From positions 1-64,000 of the forward strand of contig NZ_AP022822.1 of the NCBI RefSeq assembly GCF_011397115.1: 64,000 nucleotides of DNA. Direction: 5' to 3'. Source of the stretch: Enterococcus saigonensis (lineage in GTDB: Bacteria > Bacillota > Bacilli > Lactobacillales > Enterococcaceae). A program made the position numbers and the translations under genes. Shown piece by piece: positions 1-9,632 of the stretch. Below the pieces are notes generated by a model, which was not told the origin of the DNA, did not search any database, and was given only the letters and a program-made list of their open reading frames with translations. How positions within the stretch are numbered: the stretch's first letter is position 1; every line of letters begins with the position of its first letter.

Positions 1-1040
1 CTGGGGTGAAAATTGTTTTAACAGAACGCGGTTTAACCTTAACTGGGAGCAATGCCGATATTTCCATCGAAACCTTTTTAGCCGTTGATAATGAAAAGGC
101 ACAAATGATGGTAGAATCAGCGGGTTCAATCGTTTTACAAGCCCGCTTTTTCAGTGAAATTATTCGGCGCTTGCCAGAAGATACTTTCACGATGGAAGTT
201 GTGGAAAACGAGCAAGTCGCCATTACTTCTGGGAAAGCTAACTTCATGGTTAACGGGTTAGATGCAGATAATTACCCACATTTACCAGTCGTTGAAAGTC
301 GTGATCAATTAAAATTATCTGCTCAAACATTAAATCAATTAATTAGTGAAACAGTTTTTGCTGTTTCTGCTCATGAAAGCCGCCCAATTTTAACTGGGGT
401 TCATTTTGTGTTAGAAAGTCAACAATTATTGGCAGTGGCAACCGACTCTCACCGTTTGAGCCAACGGATTATTCCTTTAGAACAAGAAGCTGAAAATTTC
501 AACATCGTTGTTCCCGGTAAGAGTTTGATTGAATTGTCACGTTCTTTAGCAGATGATGAAGAGGAAATTGCCGTGAGTATCATGGAAAACCAAGTATTGT
601 TCCAAACGGAAAATATGTTGTTTTATTCACGTTTGCTAGAAGGCAATTATCCGGATACAAATCGTCTAATTCCAAGCCAATTTAATACTGAAATTGAATT
701 TAGCGTACCAAGTTTCTTAGCTGCTATTGAACGCGCGTCTTTACTTTCTCATGAAGGTCGGAACAATATCGTTCGCCTTTCAATCAAAGAAGATGCTGTC
801 ATGCTTTACGGAAATTCACCTGAAGTTGGGAAAGTAGAAGAAGCATTGAGTTATGAAAAAGTTAGCGGGGAACCATTGGAAATTTCTTTTAACCCCGACT
901 ATATGAAAGCGGCATTACGCGCTTTTGGTGATATGAGTATTACCATTCGCTTTATTTCTGCTATTCGTCCTTTCACACTGGAACCCACAGCGGGTCAAGC
1001 CAACTTTATTCAATTAATTACGCCTGTTCGGACGAATTGA
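1..1040 (+). CDS. dnaN: DNA polymerase III subunit beta (sliding clamp), 5' end outside window
   Basis: Beta clamp that encircles DNA and tethers the replicative polymerase. The reading frame is open to the left edge (codons start at base 3), so the gene is cut by the window and the GTG at base 6 is an internal Val, not a start. About 345 codons are visible of a usual ~375; roughly the first 30 residues are missing. Recognisable clamp segments include EGLTLTGSNADISIE-like text at the start, SRPILTGVHF near residue 125 and the C-terminal QLITPVRTN that ends DnaN proteins. Normally it is followed by yaaA and recF; here a beta-glucoside operon intervenes. A strong terminator follows the stop codon. 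Confidence 0.97.
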   Translation, partial: GVKIVLTERGLTLTGSNADISIETFLAVDNEKAQMMVESAGSIVLQARFFSEIIRRLPEDTFTMEVVENEQVAITSGKANFMVNGLDADNYPHLPVVESRDQLKLSAQTLNQLISETVFAVSAHESRPILTGVHFVLESQQLLAVATDSHRLSQRIIPLEQEAENFNIVVPGKSLIELSRSLADDEEEIAVSIMENQVLFQTENMLFYSRLLEGNYPDTNRLIPSQFNTEIEFSVPSFLAAIERASLLSHEGRNNIVRLSIKEDAVMLYGNSPEVGKVEEALSYEKVSGEPLEISFNPDYMKAALRAFGDMSITIRFISAIRPFTLEPTAGQANFIQLITPVRTN

Positions 1041-1068
1041 TTCGTATTTGCTAAATTTTAAAATCCTT

Positions 1069-1147
1069 AACTACCAAATAAAGAAAACCTTTTTCAAAAA
1101 TTAGCACCGTATTTTTGAAAGGAAAAAATTTATTTGGTAGTTTTTTT
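1069..1147 (+). terminator. Two-tier intrinsic terminator after dnaN
   Basis: Outer arms AACTACCAAATAAA and TTTATTTGGTAGTT enclose a second perfect inner stem (CCTTTTTCAAAAAT / ATTTTTGAAAGG), followed by a run of seven T. It should separate dnaN transcription from the bgl operon. Confidence 0.85.
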
Positions 1148-1237
1148 ATGGAAGTAATAGACAGAGCAAATTAATAAGATTTCCTCCTAATACTTTGGGG
1201 ACAAAAGGAGTTGGTAAAAAATTCCATCTGAAAAGGC

Positions 1238-1266
1238 TTGCAAAAAGTTTTTGACTATGCTAAATT
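1238..1266 (+). promoter_or_regulatory. Promoter of the bgl operon
   Basis: TTGCAA, a 17-base spacer, then TAAATT, ending only a few bases before the first antiterminator RNA element. Assigned by sequence match only. Confidence 0.6.
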
Positions 1267-1272
1267 ATTTCT

Positions 1273-1350
1273 AAGGATTGTTACTGTTTGGCAGGCAAAA
1301 CCGGAATTTACCACACGCACCAAGGGGGAAATTCTAGGTTTTTTTATTTT
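1273..1350 (+). promoter_or_regulatory. RAT antiterminator element overlapping a terminator, upstream of licT
   Basis: GGATTGTTACTG followed by GGCAGGCAAAACC is the conserved ribonucleic antiterminator (RAT) sequence bound by BglG/LicT-family proteins. Its 3' half is also the left arm (AAAACC-GG-AATTT) of a terminator whose right arm (AAATT-CTA-GG) runs into seven T. LicT binding would prevent terminator folding, giving autoregulation of licT. Confidence 0.88.
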
Positions 1351-1385
1351 GTCTGAAAGTTATCCAATAGCAGGGAGTGAGAATC

Positions 1386-2228
1386 GTGGTAATTGAAAAA
1401 ATTCTAAACAATAATATCGTCATGTCCCGTAACAAAGCGAATGAAGAAGTGATTTATATGGGACGCGGCTTGGCTTTTGGTAAAAAAGTCGGGGATAAAA
1501 TTGATGATAGTGTGATTGAAAAAGAATTTATTTTAAAAGACTCGCTTACTTCCGGTCAGTTCCAACAATTATTTGCTGATGTTCCAGTAGAAGAAGTTGA
1601 TTTAGTCAAACAAATTGTCGATAGTGCGGAAGAAAAATTGCAACAGGAATTATCACCTAATATTTATTTGACACTAACCGATCATATTCATTATGCATTG
1701 GAACGTTGGAAAGAAGGTATTGAAATTCCCAATCCGCTTTTATTTGAAACCCGCAAATTTTATCCAAAAGAATTTGCACTGGCAGAAGCTGCGCTTACGC
1801 TGATTAATAAAAGGTTACAAGTGAAATTGCCAGAGTCAGAAGCAGGGTTTATCGCTTTTCACATCGTCAATAGTGAACAGATGAATGCTGAGGGGTCGAT
1901 GCAACAGACAATGCAGGCAACTGAAATTGTACGCGATATACTCCAGTTAATCAGTCGATTTTATGGTGTGGTTTTTCGACAAGATTCTTTAAGTTACCAA
2001 CGGATTGTCACGCACTTACACTATTTTGCTCAACGTTATTTACGCGATGAATTAAAAGAAGAGTCTGATGAATTTCTTTTTGCTTTGATTCAGTCCAAAT
2101 ATCCTAAGGCTTTTCAAACGGTACAACGCATCAATGATTATTTAGTAAAGACGTATCAAAAACCACTAGGAGAATCAGAGATGATTTACTTAACGATTCA
2201 TATTCAGCGGGTAGTTTCAGAAGAATAA
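1386..2228 (+). CDS. licT: BglG/LicT-family transcription antiterminator
   Basis: RNA-binding antiterminator of a beta-glucoside PTS operon. The N-terminal ~55 residues form the CAT RNA-binding domain (KILNNNIVMS and MGRGLAFGKK are typical). Two PRD domains follow, with candidate phosphorylation His residues at about 100/102 and 159 (PRD1) and 210/212 and 272 (PRD2). Length 280 aa is normal. GTG at 1386 is preferred over the in-frame GTG at 1377, because the GGGAG ribosome site covers 1373-1377. It is the first gene of the operon and sits behind its own RAT element; the second RAT lies between it and the PTS gene. The activity state should be set by HPr and EII phosphorylation, as known for the family. 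Confidence 0.93.
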   Translation: MVIEKILNNNIVMSRNKANEEVIYMGRGLAFGKKVGDKIDDSVIEKEFILKDSLTSGQFQQLFADVPVEEVDLVKQIVDSAEEKLQQELSPNIYLTLTDHIHYALERWKEGIEIPNPLLFETRKFYPKEFALAEAALTLINKRLQVKLPESEAGFIAFHIVNSEQMNAEGSMQQTMQATEIVRDILQLISRFYGVVFRQDSLSYQRIVTHLHYFAQRYLRDELKEESDEFLFALIQSKYPKAFQTVQRINDYLVKTYQKPLGESEMIYLTIHIQRVVSEE

Positions 2229-2244
2229 ACATTCAATCAATAAC

Positions 2245-2350
2245 GGATTGTTACTGTACGGCAGGCAAAACCCAGATTGAAAAGACAAAGATAGCAAATG
2301 ATTTATTTCATTTGGCATCGTGTTTTTTCTTTCTGGGTTTTTTATTTTTA
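2245..2350 (+). promoter_or_regulatory. Second RAT element and terminator, between licT and the PTS gene
   Basis: GGATTGTTACTG then CGGCAGGCAAAACCC repeats the first RAT. AACCCAGA at 2271 pairs with TCTGGGTT at 2333, followed by T-rich sequence, forming the terminator. The longer loop than in the first copy is notable. This switch controls the transporter and hydrolase independently of licT. Confidence 0.88.
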
Positions 2351-2381
2351 AACAAAATGAAGATGACAAGGAGAGATGATA

Positions 2382-4265
2382 ATGAGTAGTAACGAAGAGA
2401 TTGCAAAACGCGTCTTATCAGCAGTAGGAGGCAAGGAAAATGTGAACAGTGTGGTGCATTGTGCTACCCGCTTGCGTTTTAATTTAAAAGATGAAGAAGT
2501 TGCGGACACGAAGCGATTAAACCAAGATGATGATGTCATTCAAGTGGTCCAAAAAGGCGGCCAATATCAAGTGGTTATCGGCAGCCACGTAGGCGATGTT
2601 TACCGGGAATTAAATAATATTGCTAATTTTAACAATGAAGGAAATGCCACACAAGAAAAAGGCGGTAATGTTTTTGACCGCTTAATTGATATTATTTCTG
2701 CTATATTTACACCATTTTTAGGAGCAATGGCTGGAGCTGGGGTATTAAAAGGCTTTTTAACGTTAGCCTTGACATTAAACTGGGTAACAGATACATCAGG
2801 TATTTATGTCGTTTTATGGGCGATTGCCGATGGTTTGTTTACGTATTTACCTGTGATGTTGGCTTTTACTGCCGCTAAAAAATTTCGGACCAATGAATTT
2901 CTAGCAGCGGCTTTAGCAATGGCGCTGGTTCACCCTTCTATTACAGCTTTAGCAGGACAAACGCTACACTTTCTGGGCCTTCCGGTTATTATCGGAGCTA
3001 GCGCGTATACGTCTTCTGTTATTCCAATTATCTTAGCTGTCTTTTTACAAAGCTATGTGGAAAAATTCTTTAAAAAAGTTATTCCAAGTTTCTTACAAAC
3101 TATTGTTGTTCCACTTGCTGTCTTTTTAGTTATGGCTCCGTTAACATTTATTGCTGTTGGTCCTTTGGGTACAATTTTAGGGAATTTATTAGGTAGCGGC
3201 TATGATGCCATTTACAGCTTTAGTCCAATTGTTGCAGGTGCTGTGATGGGAGGATTGTGGCAAGTCTTTGTGATGTTTGGGATGCATTGGGGCTTTGTAC
3301 CGATTATGATGGTGAATTTGAATCAAGTAGGATTTGATACGATGACGCCGATGTTATTACCAGCTGTTTTAGCACAAGGTGGCGCAGCATTAGCTGTTTT
3401 CTTTATGACAAAAAATGTGAAGTTAAAAGGATTGGCATTATCTTCTACCATTACTTCTTTCTTTGGAATTACAGAACCAACTGTCTACGGGGTGAACTTG
3501 CCTCTTAAAAAGCCATTTATTGCAGCTTGTATTAGTGGTGCTGTTGGTGGAGCGTTTATTGGCTTTTTCCAAGTACGTAATTACGTGTTTGGTTTAATTA
3601 GTTTATTGAGCTTACCTGGCTTTATTGCACAAGATACAAAAAATGCGAATGGTTTAATAATGGCTGCAATTGGGACAGCAATTGCTTTTGTTTTAGGTTT
3701 TATTTTAACTTTTATTTTCCGTTTTGAAGATCAAGCAGAAACAGAAGATGTAGCAACCACAAATAAACGTACAACTGTAAATCCTGAGGCACAAGAATTA
3801 GCAAACGGTCAAACAATTATGTTAGCAAGTCCTTTAAACGGTGAAGTTGTACCTTTAACAGAGGTGAAAGATCAAGTCTTTTCTTCTGGTGCATTAGGAA
3901 AAGGTGTAGCGATTAAACCGACAGAAGGAAAATTATACGCACCAGCTGACGGAACTATTACAACGCTTTTTCCAACTGGCCACGCCGTCGGTATTACTAC
4001 AAATGACGGAGCTGAAATTTTGATGCATATCGGCATGGATACAGTTGAGTTGGAAGGTGCTGGATTTACGATTAAAGTACAACAAGGAAATCAAGTTAAA
4101 AAAGGTGATTTATTAGTAGAATTTGATCTTGAGACGATTAAAGCTGCCGGTTTATCTACTGTGACACCGATTGTAATCACCAATACGAATAACTTTATGG
4201 ATGTTTTGGATATGGATCAAAAAGAAGTCATTCACGGGGAAGACTTTTTGACTGTGGTAAAATAA
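2382..4265 (+). CDS. bglP: PTS beta-glucoside transporter, EIIBCA
   Basis: Membrane permease that imports and phosphorylates beta-glucosides. Order of domains: EIIB (residues 1-80, phosphocysteine Cys27 in HCATRLRF), EIIC (about 100-450, many hydrophobic segments), linker, and a Glc-type EIIA at the C-terminus (about 485-625, with His534 and His549 spaced 15 apart as in the EIIA-Glc family; His549 in LMHIGMD is the phosphosite). 627 aa is the usual length. ATG at 2382 is chosen over the ATG at 2376, because AAGGAG ends only two bases before the latter. It lies between LicT and a GH1 enzyme, which fits beta-glucoside use. Confidence 0.95.
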   Translation: MSSNEEIAKRVLSAVGGKENVNSVVHCATRLRFNLKDEEVADTKRLNQDDDVIQVVQKGGQYQVVIGSHVGDVYRELNNIANFNNEGNATQEKGGNVFDRLIDIISAIFTPFLGAMAGAGVLKGFLTLALTLNWVTDTSGIYVVLWAIADGLFTYLPVMLAFTAAKKFRTNEFLAAALAMALVHPSITALAGQTLHFLGLPVIIGASAYTSSVIPIILAVFLQSYVEKFFKKVIPSFLQTIVVPLAVFLVMAPLTFIAVGPLGTILGNLLGSGYDAIYSFSPIVAGAVMGGLWQVFVMFGMHWGFVPIMMVNLNQVGFDTMTPMLLPAVLAQGGAALAVFFMTKNVKLKGLALSSTITSFFGITEPTVYGVNLPLKKPFIAACISGAVGGAFIGFFQVRNYVFGLISLLSLPGFIAQDTKNANGLIMAAIGTAIAFVLGFILTFIFRFEDQAETEDVATTNKRTTVNPEAQELANGQTIMLASPLNGEVVPLTEVKDQVFSSGALGKGVAIKPTEGKLYAPADGTITTLFPTGHAVGITTNDGAEILMHIGMDTVELEGAGFTIKVQQGNQVKKGDLLVEFDLETIKAAGLSTVTPIVITNTNNFMDVLDMDQKEVIHGEDFLTVVK

Positions 4266-4300
4266 AATAACGAAAAAATAATTATATAAGGAGGAAAATC

Positions 4301-5740
4301 ATGACAAAATCAATATTTAAAGAAGGCTTTTTATGGGGCGGTGCAACAGCTGCTAATCAATTAGAAGGGGCTTATCAAGCAGATGGCAAAGGTTTATCTG
4401 TTGCCGATGCAATGCCTGGCGGAAAACAACGCTGGTCTATTTTAGCAGGAGAAGAATTTGATTGGAGGATTGATGAGAGTAACTATATTTATCCAAATCA
4501 TACCGGGATTGATCATTATCATCGTTTCAAAGAAGATATTTCACTTTTTGCCAAAATGGGATTTAAATGCTACCGCTTTTCGATTGCCTGGTCTCGTATT
4601 TTCCCAAATGGCGATGAAACAACACCCAATGAAGCCGGTTTGCACTTTTACGATGAATTAATTGATACGTGCTTAAACTATAATATTGAGCCTGTTGTGA
4701 CTATTTCCCATTATGAAATGCCTTTGAATTTAGCCAAAAAATATGGTGGTTGGAAGAATCGTGAGTTGATTGACTTTTATGAACGTTTTGCTGACGTCGT
4801 GTTAAAACGTTATTACCAAAAAGTAAAATACTGGATGACCTTCAACGAAATTAATTCACCTTTTGAATTACCAGCTTTAAGTATGGGGATGGTCAAAAGT
4901 AATGGCGGCGGTGTTTGGCAGAATATTTTCCAAGCTTGGCATCATCAATTTGTTGCAAGTGCTAAAGCGGTTAAAATTGGGCATGAATTAGACCCGAATT
5001 TGCAAATTGGTTGCATGATTATTTATGGGACAACTTACAGTTATGACGCAAACCCCACCAATCAAGTAGCAACGATGATTCAAAATCAGGAATTCAATTA
5101 TTTCTGCGCGGATGTTCAAGTACGGGGGAAATACCCAGCTTATGTCAAGAGAATGTTTGAAAAATATGACGTGCAACCTTTAGAAATTAAAGCCGATGAC
5201 TTGGCTTTAATTTCAGCGCATACCGTCGACTACATTGGCTTTAGTTATTACATGTCCACTGCGATTAACGAAACGACGACTGCTGAAAAAGTTCAAGGCA
5301 ATATTCTCGGCGGTGTGAAAAATCCATTTTTAAAAGCTAGTGATTGGGGCTGGCAAATTGATCCAGATGGTCTGCGTATTGCTTTAAATGAGTTGTACAA
5401 CCGTTACGAAAAACCACTCTTTATCGTTGAAAATGGCTTAGGCGCTTATGATGAAGTAGATGAAAACTTTTATGTAGCAGATGATTATCGCATTGATTAT
5501 TTGCGAAAACACATTGTAGCTATGGGTCAAGCCGTCAAAGACGGTGTAGATTTAATGGGTTATACTCCATGGGGGTGTATTGATTTAGTTAGTGCTTCAA
5601 CAGGTGAAATGAGTAAACGTTATGGTTTTATCTATGTCGATAAAGACGATGAGGGCAAAGGAACCTTCAATCGTTATGAGAAGAAATCTTTTGGCTGGTA
5701 TAAAAAAGTCATCGCCACCAATGGAACTGATTTAGACTAA
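4301..5740 (+). CDS. bglA: 6-phospho-beta-glucosidase, GH1
   Basis: Cytoplasmic hydrolase of phosphorylated beta-glucosides delivered by the upstream PTS. The GH1 N-terminal motif FLWGGATAANQLEGAY is present. The acid/base Glu183 lies in TFNEIN, and the nucleophile Glu377 in IVENGLG. Length 479 aa matches the family. A clear AAGGAGG site precedes the ATG by 8 bases. It is the last gene of the operon and is followed by a strong terminator. The symbol bglA is by function; bglH or another paralogue name is equally possible. Confidence 0.94.
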   Translation: MTKSIFKEGFLWGGATAANQLEGAYQADGKGLSVADAMPGGKQRWSILAGEEFDWRIDESNYIYPNHTGIDHYHRFKEDISLFAKMGFKCYRFSIAWSRIFPNGDETTPNEAGLHFYDELIDTCLNYNIEPVVTISHYEMPLNLAKKYGGWKNRELIDFYERFADVVLKRYYQKVKYWMTFNEINSPFELPALSMGMVKSNGGGVWQNIFQAWHHQFVASAKAVKIGHELDPNLQIGCMIIYGTTYSYDANPTNQVATMIQNQEFNYFCADVQVRGKYPAYVKRMFEKYDVQPLEIKADDLALISAHTVDYIGFSYYMSTAINETTTAEKVQGNILGGVKNPFLKASDWGWQIDPDGLRIALNELYNRYEKPLFIVENGLGAYDEVDENFYVADDYRIDYLRKHIVAMGQAVKDGVDLMGYTPWGCIDLVSASTGEMSKRYGFIYVDKDDEGKGTFNRYEKKSFGWYKKVIATNGTDLD

Positions 5741-5760
5741 AATTTCAAATGAGGATTCTA

Positions 5761-5800
5761 AGTAGCTATTCTTAATTTTATAAGAATAGCTACTTTTTTT
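5761..5800 (+). terminator. Intrinsic terminator of the bgl operon
   Basis: Perfect 14-bp stem (AGTAGCTATTCTTA / TAAGAATAGCTACT) with a 6-base loop and a T run. Confidence 0.93.
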
Positions 5801-6157
5801 AAGCCTTTAATTTTTAATTCATTGGTGAGAAATGATAGTAATTCCAAATTTTTTATTTGGAAAAGTATTACGCTTTTTTTAGATCTAGCTTCAAACACTA
5901 ACTTTTTGGGAAAAATTCAAAAAGTTGATTCTGATAAAGAACGTCAGCATACCAATTTCCGGCATTTTCAAAAAGAGTTAAAGGGCGATTTTCATTTTTC
6001 TTTTTGCAAAAAAATGAAAAACAACTGTATTAATTTCAGAAACTACAAAATCTTCTTAAAAGGGCATAAAATCGTTTTTCTGGGTTTTTAATCTTTTCGG
6101 ATAAAAATTATCTAAAAAGATTAAAACTTCTTAGAAGGGAAAAAAACTAGGGAAAAT
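5801..6157. other. AT-rich non-coding spacer
   Basis: No gene supported. An open frame at 5822-6091 has no ribosome site, no family resemblance and a base composition like the surrounding spacer. The promoter for yaaA follows directly. Confidence 0.6.
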
Positions 6158-6186
6158 TTGTTTTCTTCCTTAAAAAACGGTATAAT
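6158..6186 (+). promoter_or_regulatory. Promoter of yaaA-recF-gyrB
   Basis: TTGTTT, 17-base spacer, TATAAT. It lies about 30 bases before the yaaA start and gives this block its own promoter now that dnaN is separated from it. Confidence 0.7.
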
Positions 6187-6215
6187 AAACCTAACTGTGA
6201 CTGGAGAAACGAGGG

Positions 6216-6464
6216 ATGAAAATGAAAGCAAAAATCGCAATCACAGGAGACTACATGACCTTAGGACAAGTACTAAAAGAAGTTAATGTGATTTCCAGTG
6301 GTGGACAAGCCAAATGGTACTTAGCTGAGAATACTGTTTTAGTTGACGGTGAGATTGAAAATCGCCGCGGACGTAAGCTTTATCCAGGAATGATGGTAGA
6401 AATTCCCGACGAGGGGACTTTTTTTATGGCGCAAGCACAGGAAAAAGAGCATGCGCCTGAATAA
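6216..6464 (+). CDS. yaaA: S4-domain RNA-binding protein YaaA
   Basis: Small S4-like RNA-binding protein always found between dnaN and recF in Firmicutes. The S4 fold is recognisable (TLGQVLKEVNVISSGGQAKW, then VLVDGEIENRRGRKL). 82 aa. Two close ATGs (6216 and 6222) are possible; GGAG at 6203 suits the first and GAGGG at 6211 the second. It overlaps recF by 14 bases, suggesting translational coupling. The molecular role is not established for the family. Confidence 0.92.
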   Translation: MKMKAKIAITGDYMTLGQVLKEVNVISSGGQAKWYLAENTVLVDGEIENRRGRKLYPGMMVEIPDEGTFFMAQAQEKEHAPE

Positions 6465-7560
6465 TCTCTTTTTGCAGCATTTTCGTAATTATACAGAGCT
6501 TGAGCTTCAATTTCCGCAAAATTTAACGATTTTTCTCGGCGAAAATGCCCAAGGTAAGACGAATATTTTGGAAAGTATTTACGTTTTAGCCATGACTCGA
6601 AGCCATCGGACGAATAATGAACAAGAGCTGATTGAATGGGGGGCTGACTTTGCCAGTGTTAAAGGTGAGATACAAAAAAAACATAGCAAAGTGCCTTTGG
6701 AACTTTTGTTAACCAAAAAAGGCCGTAAGACCCGTATTAATCACATTGAACAAAAAAAGTTGAGTAGTTATGTGGGTCAGCTAAATGTAATTTTATTTGC
6801 TCCAGAAGATTTGGCTTTGGTCAAAGGTAGTCCGTCTTTGCGGCGAAAATTTCTCGACATGGAAATTGGCCAGATTGATCCGATTTATTTATATGACCTC
6901 GTCCAGTATCAAAACGTTTTAAAGCAACGCAATCAATATTTAAAGCAACAAAAAAAAGTCGACATGCTTTACTTGAGCGTGTTAGATGATCAGTTGGTGG
7001 ATTTTGGCAGTAAAGTTTTGTTAGCTCGAGCTAAATTTGTCAAAAGGCTGGAATATTGGGCTAATTTATTGCATCAAAAAATCAGTCATGAAAAAGAAAA
7101 TTTAACCTTACGTTATGTCTCAACAATTGACTTTGCGCTAGAAGATGATTTGAACGTCGTCAAGCAACGTTTCAAGTCGGTCTTGGAGAAAAATCAAGTA
7201 AGAGAATTACAGCGCCTGACGACGCTATCTGGGCCTCATCGTGACGATTTAAGTTTTGCAATTAATGAAATTGACGTGCAGACGTACGGTTCCCAAGGAC
7301 AGCAACGCACAACTGCCTTAAGTGTCAAATTAGCAGAAATTGATTTGATGCAAGAAGAAACTGGCGAATATCCGATTCTTTTACTCGATGATGTGATGAG
7401 TGAACTAGATGATTCCCGTCAGTTGCATCTTTTAGAGACGATTGAAGGGAAAGTTCAAACGTTTTTAACTACCACAACTTTAGACCATGTTAAAAATAAA
7501 ATGACCGTAACGCCAACCATTTTTTACGTGGAAAAAGGTCATTTAAGTACCACGAAATAG
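6451..7560 (+). CDS. recF: DNA replication and repair protein RecF
   Basis: SMC-like ABC ATPase that helps load RecA at single-strand gaps. Walker A GENAQGKTN at about residues 30-38, signature region LSGPHRDDL, and Walker B with LLLDDVMSELD near residue 310. The N-terminus LFLQHFRNYTELEL is typical. 369 aa is normal length. It starts inside the end of yaaA, and gyrB follows after 28 bases. Confidence 0.97.
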   Translation: MRLNNLFLQHFRNYTELELQFPQNLTIFLGENAQGKTNILESIYVLAMTRSHRTNNEQELIEWGADFASVKGEIQKKHSKVPLELLLTKKGRKTRINHIEQKKLSSYVGQLNVILFAPEDLALVKGSPSLRRKFLDMEIGQIDPIYLYDLVQYQNVLKQRNQYLKQQKKVDMLYLSVLDDQLVDFGSKVLLARAKFVKRLEYWANLLHQKISHEKENLTLRYVSTIDFALEDDLNVVKQRFKSVLEKNQVRELQRLTTLSGPHRDDLSFAINEIDVQTYGSQGQQRTTALSVKLAEIDLMQEETGEYPILLLDDVMSELDDSRQLHLLETIEGKVQTFLTTTTLDHVKNKMTVTPTIFYVEKGHLSTTK

Positions 7561-7588
7561 ATTATGAAAGAAATGAGGAACCGCATAG

Positions 7589-9538
7589 ATGACAGAAGAA
7601 GAAAAAAGCTTAGTTGAGCGTGCCAAAGAATATGATGCCAGTCAGATTCAGGTTTTAGAAGGTTTAGAAGCGGTACGCAAACGTCCAGGGATGTACATCG
7701 GCTCGACTAGTTCAGAAGGGTTACACCACCTTGTTTGGGAAATTGTCGATAATTCCATTGATGAAGCCTTAGCAGGTTTTGCGACGAAAATTCAAGTTAT
7801 CATTGAAGAAGACAATTCTATCACCGTAACGGATGATGGTCGCGGAATTCCAGTTGATATTCAAGCCAAGACAGGTCGTCCTGCGGTAGAAACTGTTTAT
7901 ACGATTTTACATGCCGGTGGTAAATTTGGCGGTGGCGGCTACAAAGTTTCCGGTGGTCTTCACGGTGTAGGTGCTTCGGTGGTTAACGCCCTTTCAACGA
8001 AATTAAGAGTCAAAGTTTACAAAGAAGGAAAAGTTTATTTCCAAGAATACCGTCGTGGAGCTGTTGTAGATGACTTAAAAGTTATTGACGAAACAGATAA
8101 ACATGGGACAGAAGTTCGCTTTTGGCCAGATCCAGAAATTTTTACGGAGACAACAATTTTTAACTTTGATAAATTGGCAACTCGTGTGCGGGAATTGGCC
8201 TTTTTAAATCGCGGCTTACGGATTTCCATTGAAGATCGACGAGAAGAAAAACCGGTCTTGAAGGAATATCACTACGAAGGTGGGATTAAAAGTTATGTGG
8301 AACATTTAGACAAAAATAAAACGGTCTTGTTCCCAGATCCAATTTACCTAGAAGATCAACAGCAAGATATTGCTGTTGAAGTTTCTTTACAATATACAGA
8401 TGGTTATCACATGAATATTTTGAGTTTTGCCAATAATATTCACACCTATGAAGGCGGAACCCATGAATCAGGTTTTAAAACGGCTTTAACACGGGTTATC
8501 AACGACTATGCCCGCAAGCAAAAAATTATGAAAGACAACGATGACAATCTTTCTGGTGAAGATGTACGAGAAGGTTTGACAGCTGTTATTTCAATTAAAC
8601 ATCCTGATCCACAGTTTGAAGGTCAAACGAAAACTAAATTAGGTAACTCTGAAGTTAGAACGATTGTCGATCGCTTATTCTCAGAACACTTCTTGAAGTT
8701 TTTAATGGAAAATCCGACAGTTGGTCGTCAAATTGTTGATAAAGGAATGCTCGCTTCAAGAGCTCGACAAGCAGCGAAACGCGCCAGAGAAATGACTCGT
8801 CGTAAAGGTGCTTTAGAAATTAGTAATTTGCCAGGAAAATTAGCGGATTGTTCTTCTAATGATCCGGAACGGTGCGAATTATTTATCGTCGAAGGGGATT
8901 CTGCCGGTGGTTCAGCTAAGCAAGGGCGGAATCGTGAGTTTCAAGCGATTTTACCAATTCGGGGTAAAATTTTGAACGTGGAAAAAGCTTCCATGGACAA
9001 AATTCTAGCCAACGAAGAAATTCGCTCACTCTTTACTGCGATGGGTACAGGTTTTGGCGCTGATTTTGATGTATCAAAAGCACGGTATCACAAATTAGTT
9101 ATTATGACCGATGCTGATGTCGACGGGGCTCACATTCGAACTTTATTATTGACATTGTTTTACCGCTATATGCGTCCAATCGTGGAAGCGGGGTATGTTT
9201 ATATTGCACAACCACCATTATATGGCGTCAAACAAGGAAAAAATATTACGTATGTTCAACCAGGCAAAGATGCTGATGAACGTTTGCAGCAAATTATGAA
9301 TGAATTGCCCAAAACGCCAAAACCAACGATTCAACGTTATAAAGGTTTGGGAGAAATGGATGACCATCAATTATGGGAAACTACGATGGATCCAGAAAAT
9401 CGTATGATGCTGCGTGTTTCCGTGGATGATGCAATCGAAGCTGACCAAGTTTTTGAAATGTTAATGGGAGATCGCGTAGAACCACGCCGCGCTTTCATTG
9501 AAGAAAATGCCCATTATGTCCAAAATTTGGATATTTAA
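7589..9538 (+). CDS. gyrB: DNA gyrase subunit B
   Basis: ATPase subunit of the gyrase that introduces negative supercoils. The N-terminal GHKL ATPase shows RKRPGMYIGS, VDNSIDEALAG and GLHGVGASVVNALS. The TOPRIM domain has EGDSAGGSAKQGR and DADVDGAHIRTLLL, and the C-terminal gyrase tail ends in VQNLDI. 649 aa is the standard Gram-positive length. It has a normal ribosome site (GAGGAA), and gyrA follows after a spacer holding a long hairpin. Confidence 0.98.
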   Translation: MTEEEKSLVERAKEYDASQIQVLEGLEAVRKRPGMYIGSTSSEGLHHLVWEIVDNSIDEALAGFATKIQVIIEEDNSITVTDDGRGIPVDIQAKTGRPAVETVYTILHAGGKFGGGGYKVSGGLHGVGASVVNALSTKLRVKVYKEGKVYFQEYRRGAVVDDLKVIDETDKHGTEVRFWPDPEIFTETTIFNFDKLATRVRELAFLNRGLRISIEDRREEKPVLKEYHYEGGIKSYVEHLDKNKTVLFPDPIYLEDQQQDIAVEVSLQYTDGYHMNILSFANNIHTYEGGTHESGFKTALTRVINDYARKQKIMKDNDDNLSGEDVREGLTAVISIKHPDPQFEGQTKTKLGNSEVRTIVDRLFSEHFLKFLMENPTVGRQIVDKGMLASRARQAAKRAREMTRRKGALEISNLPGKLADCSSNDPERCELFIVEGDSAGGSAKQGRNREFQAILPIRGKILNVEKASMDKILANEEIRSLFTAMGTGFGADFDVSKARYHKLVIMTDADVDGAHIRTLLLTLFYRYMRPIVEAGYVYIAQPPLYGVKQGKNITYVQPGKDADERLQQIMNELPKTPKPTIQRYKGLGEMDDHQLWETTMDPENRMMLRVSVDDAIEADQVFEMLMGDRVEPRRAFIEENAHYVQNLDI

Positions 9539-9632
9539 AATTTTTTTAATGTATACACGGTTTTACAATTGGTTGGAATATAAAATGAAAAGGATAGATC
9601 AACCATTGTCTAGATTTTGCCAGAAAAGTCGA

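Noticed and set aside
5822..6091. Open frame of 89 codons in the bglA-yaaA spacer
   Set aside because: No ribosome site, low-complexity composition like the spacer, no family resemblance.
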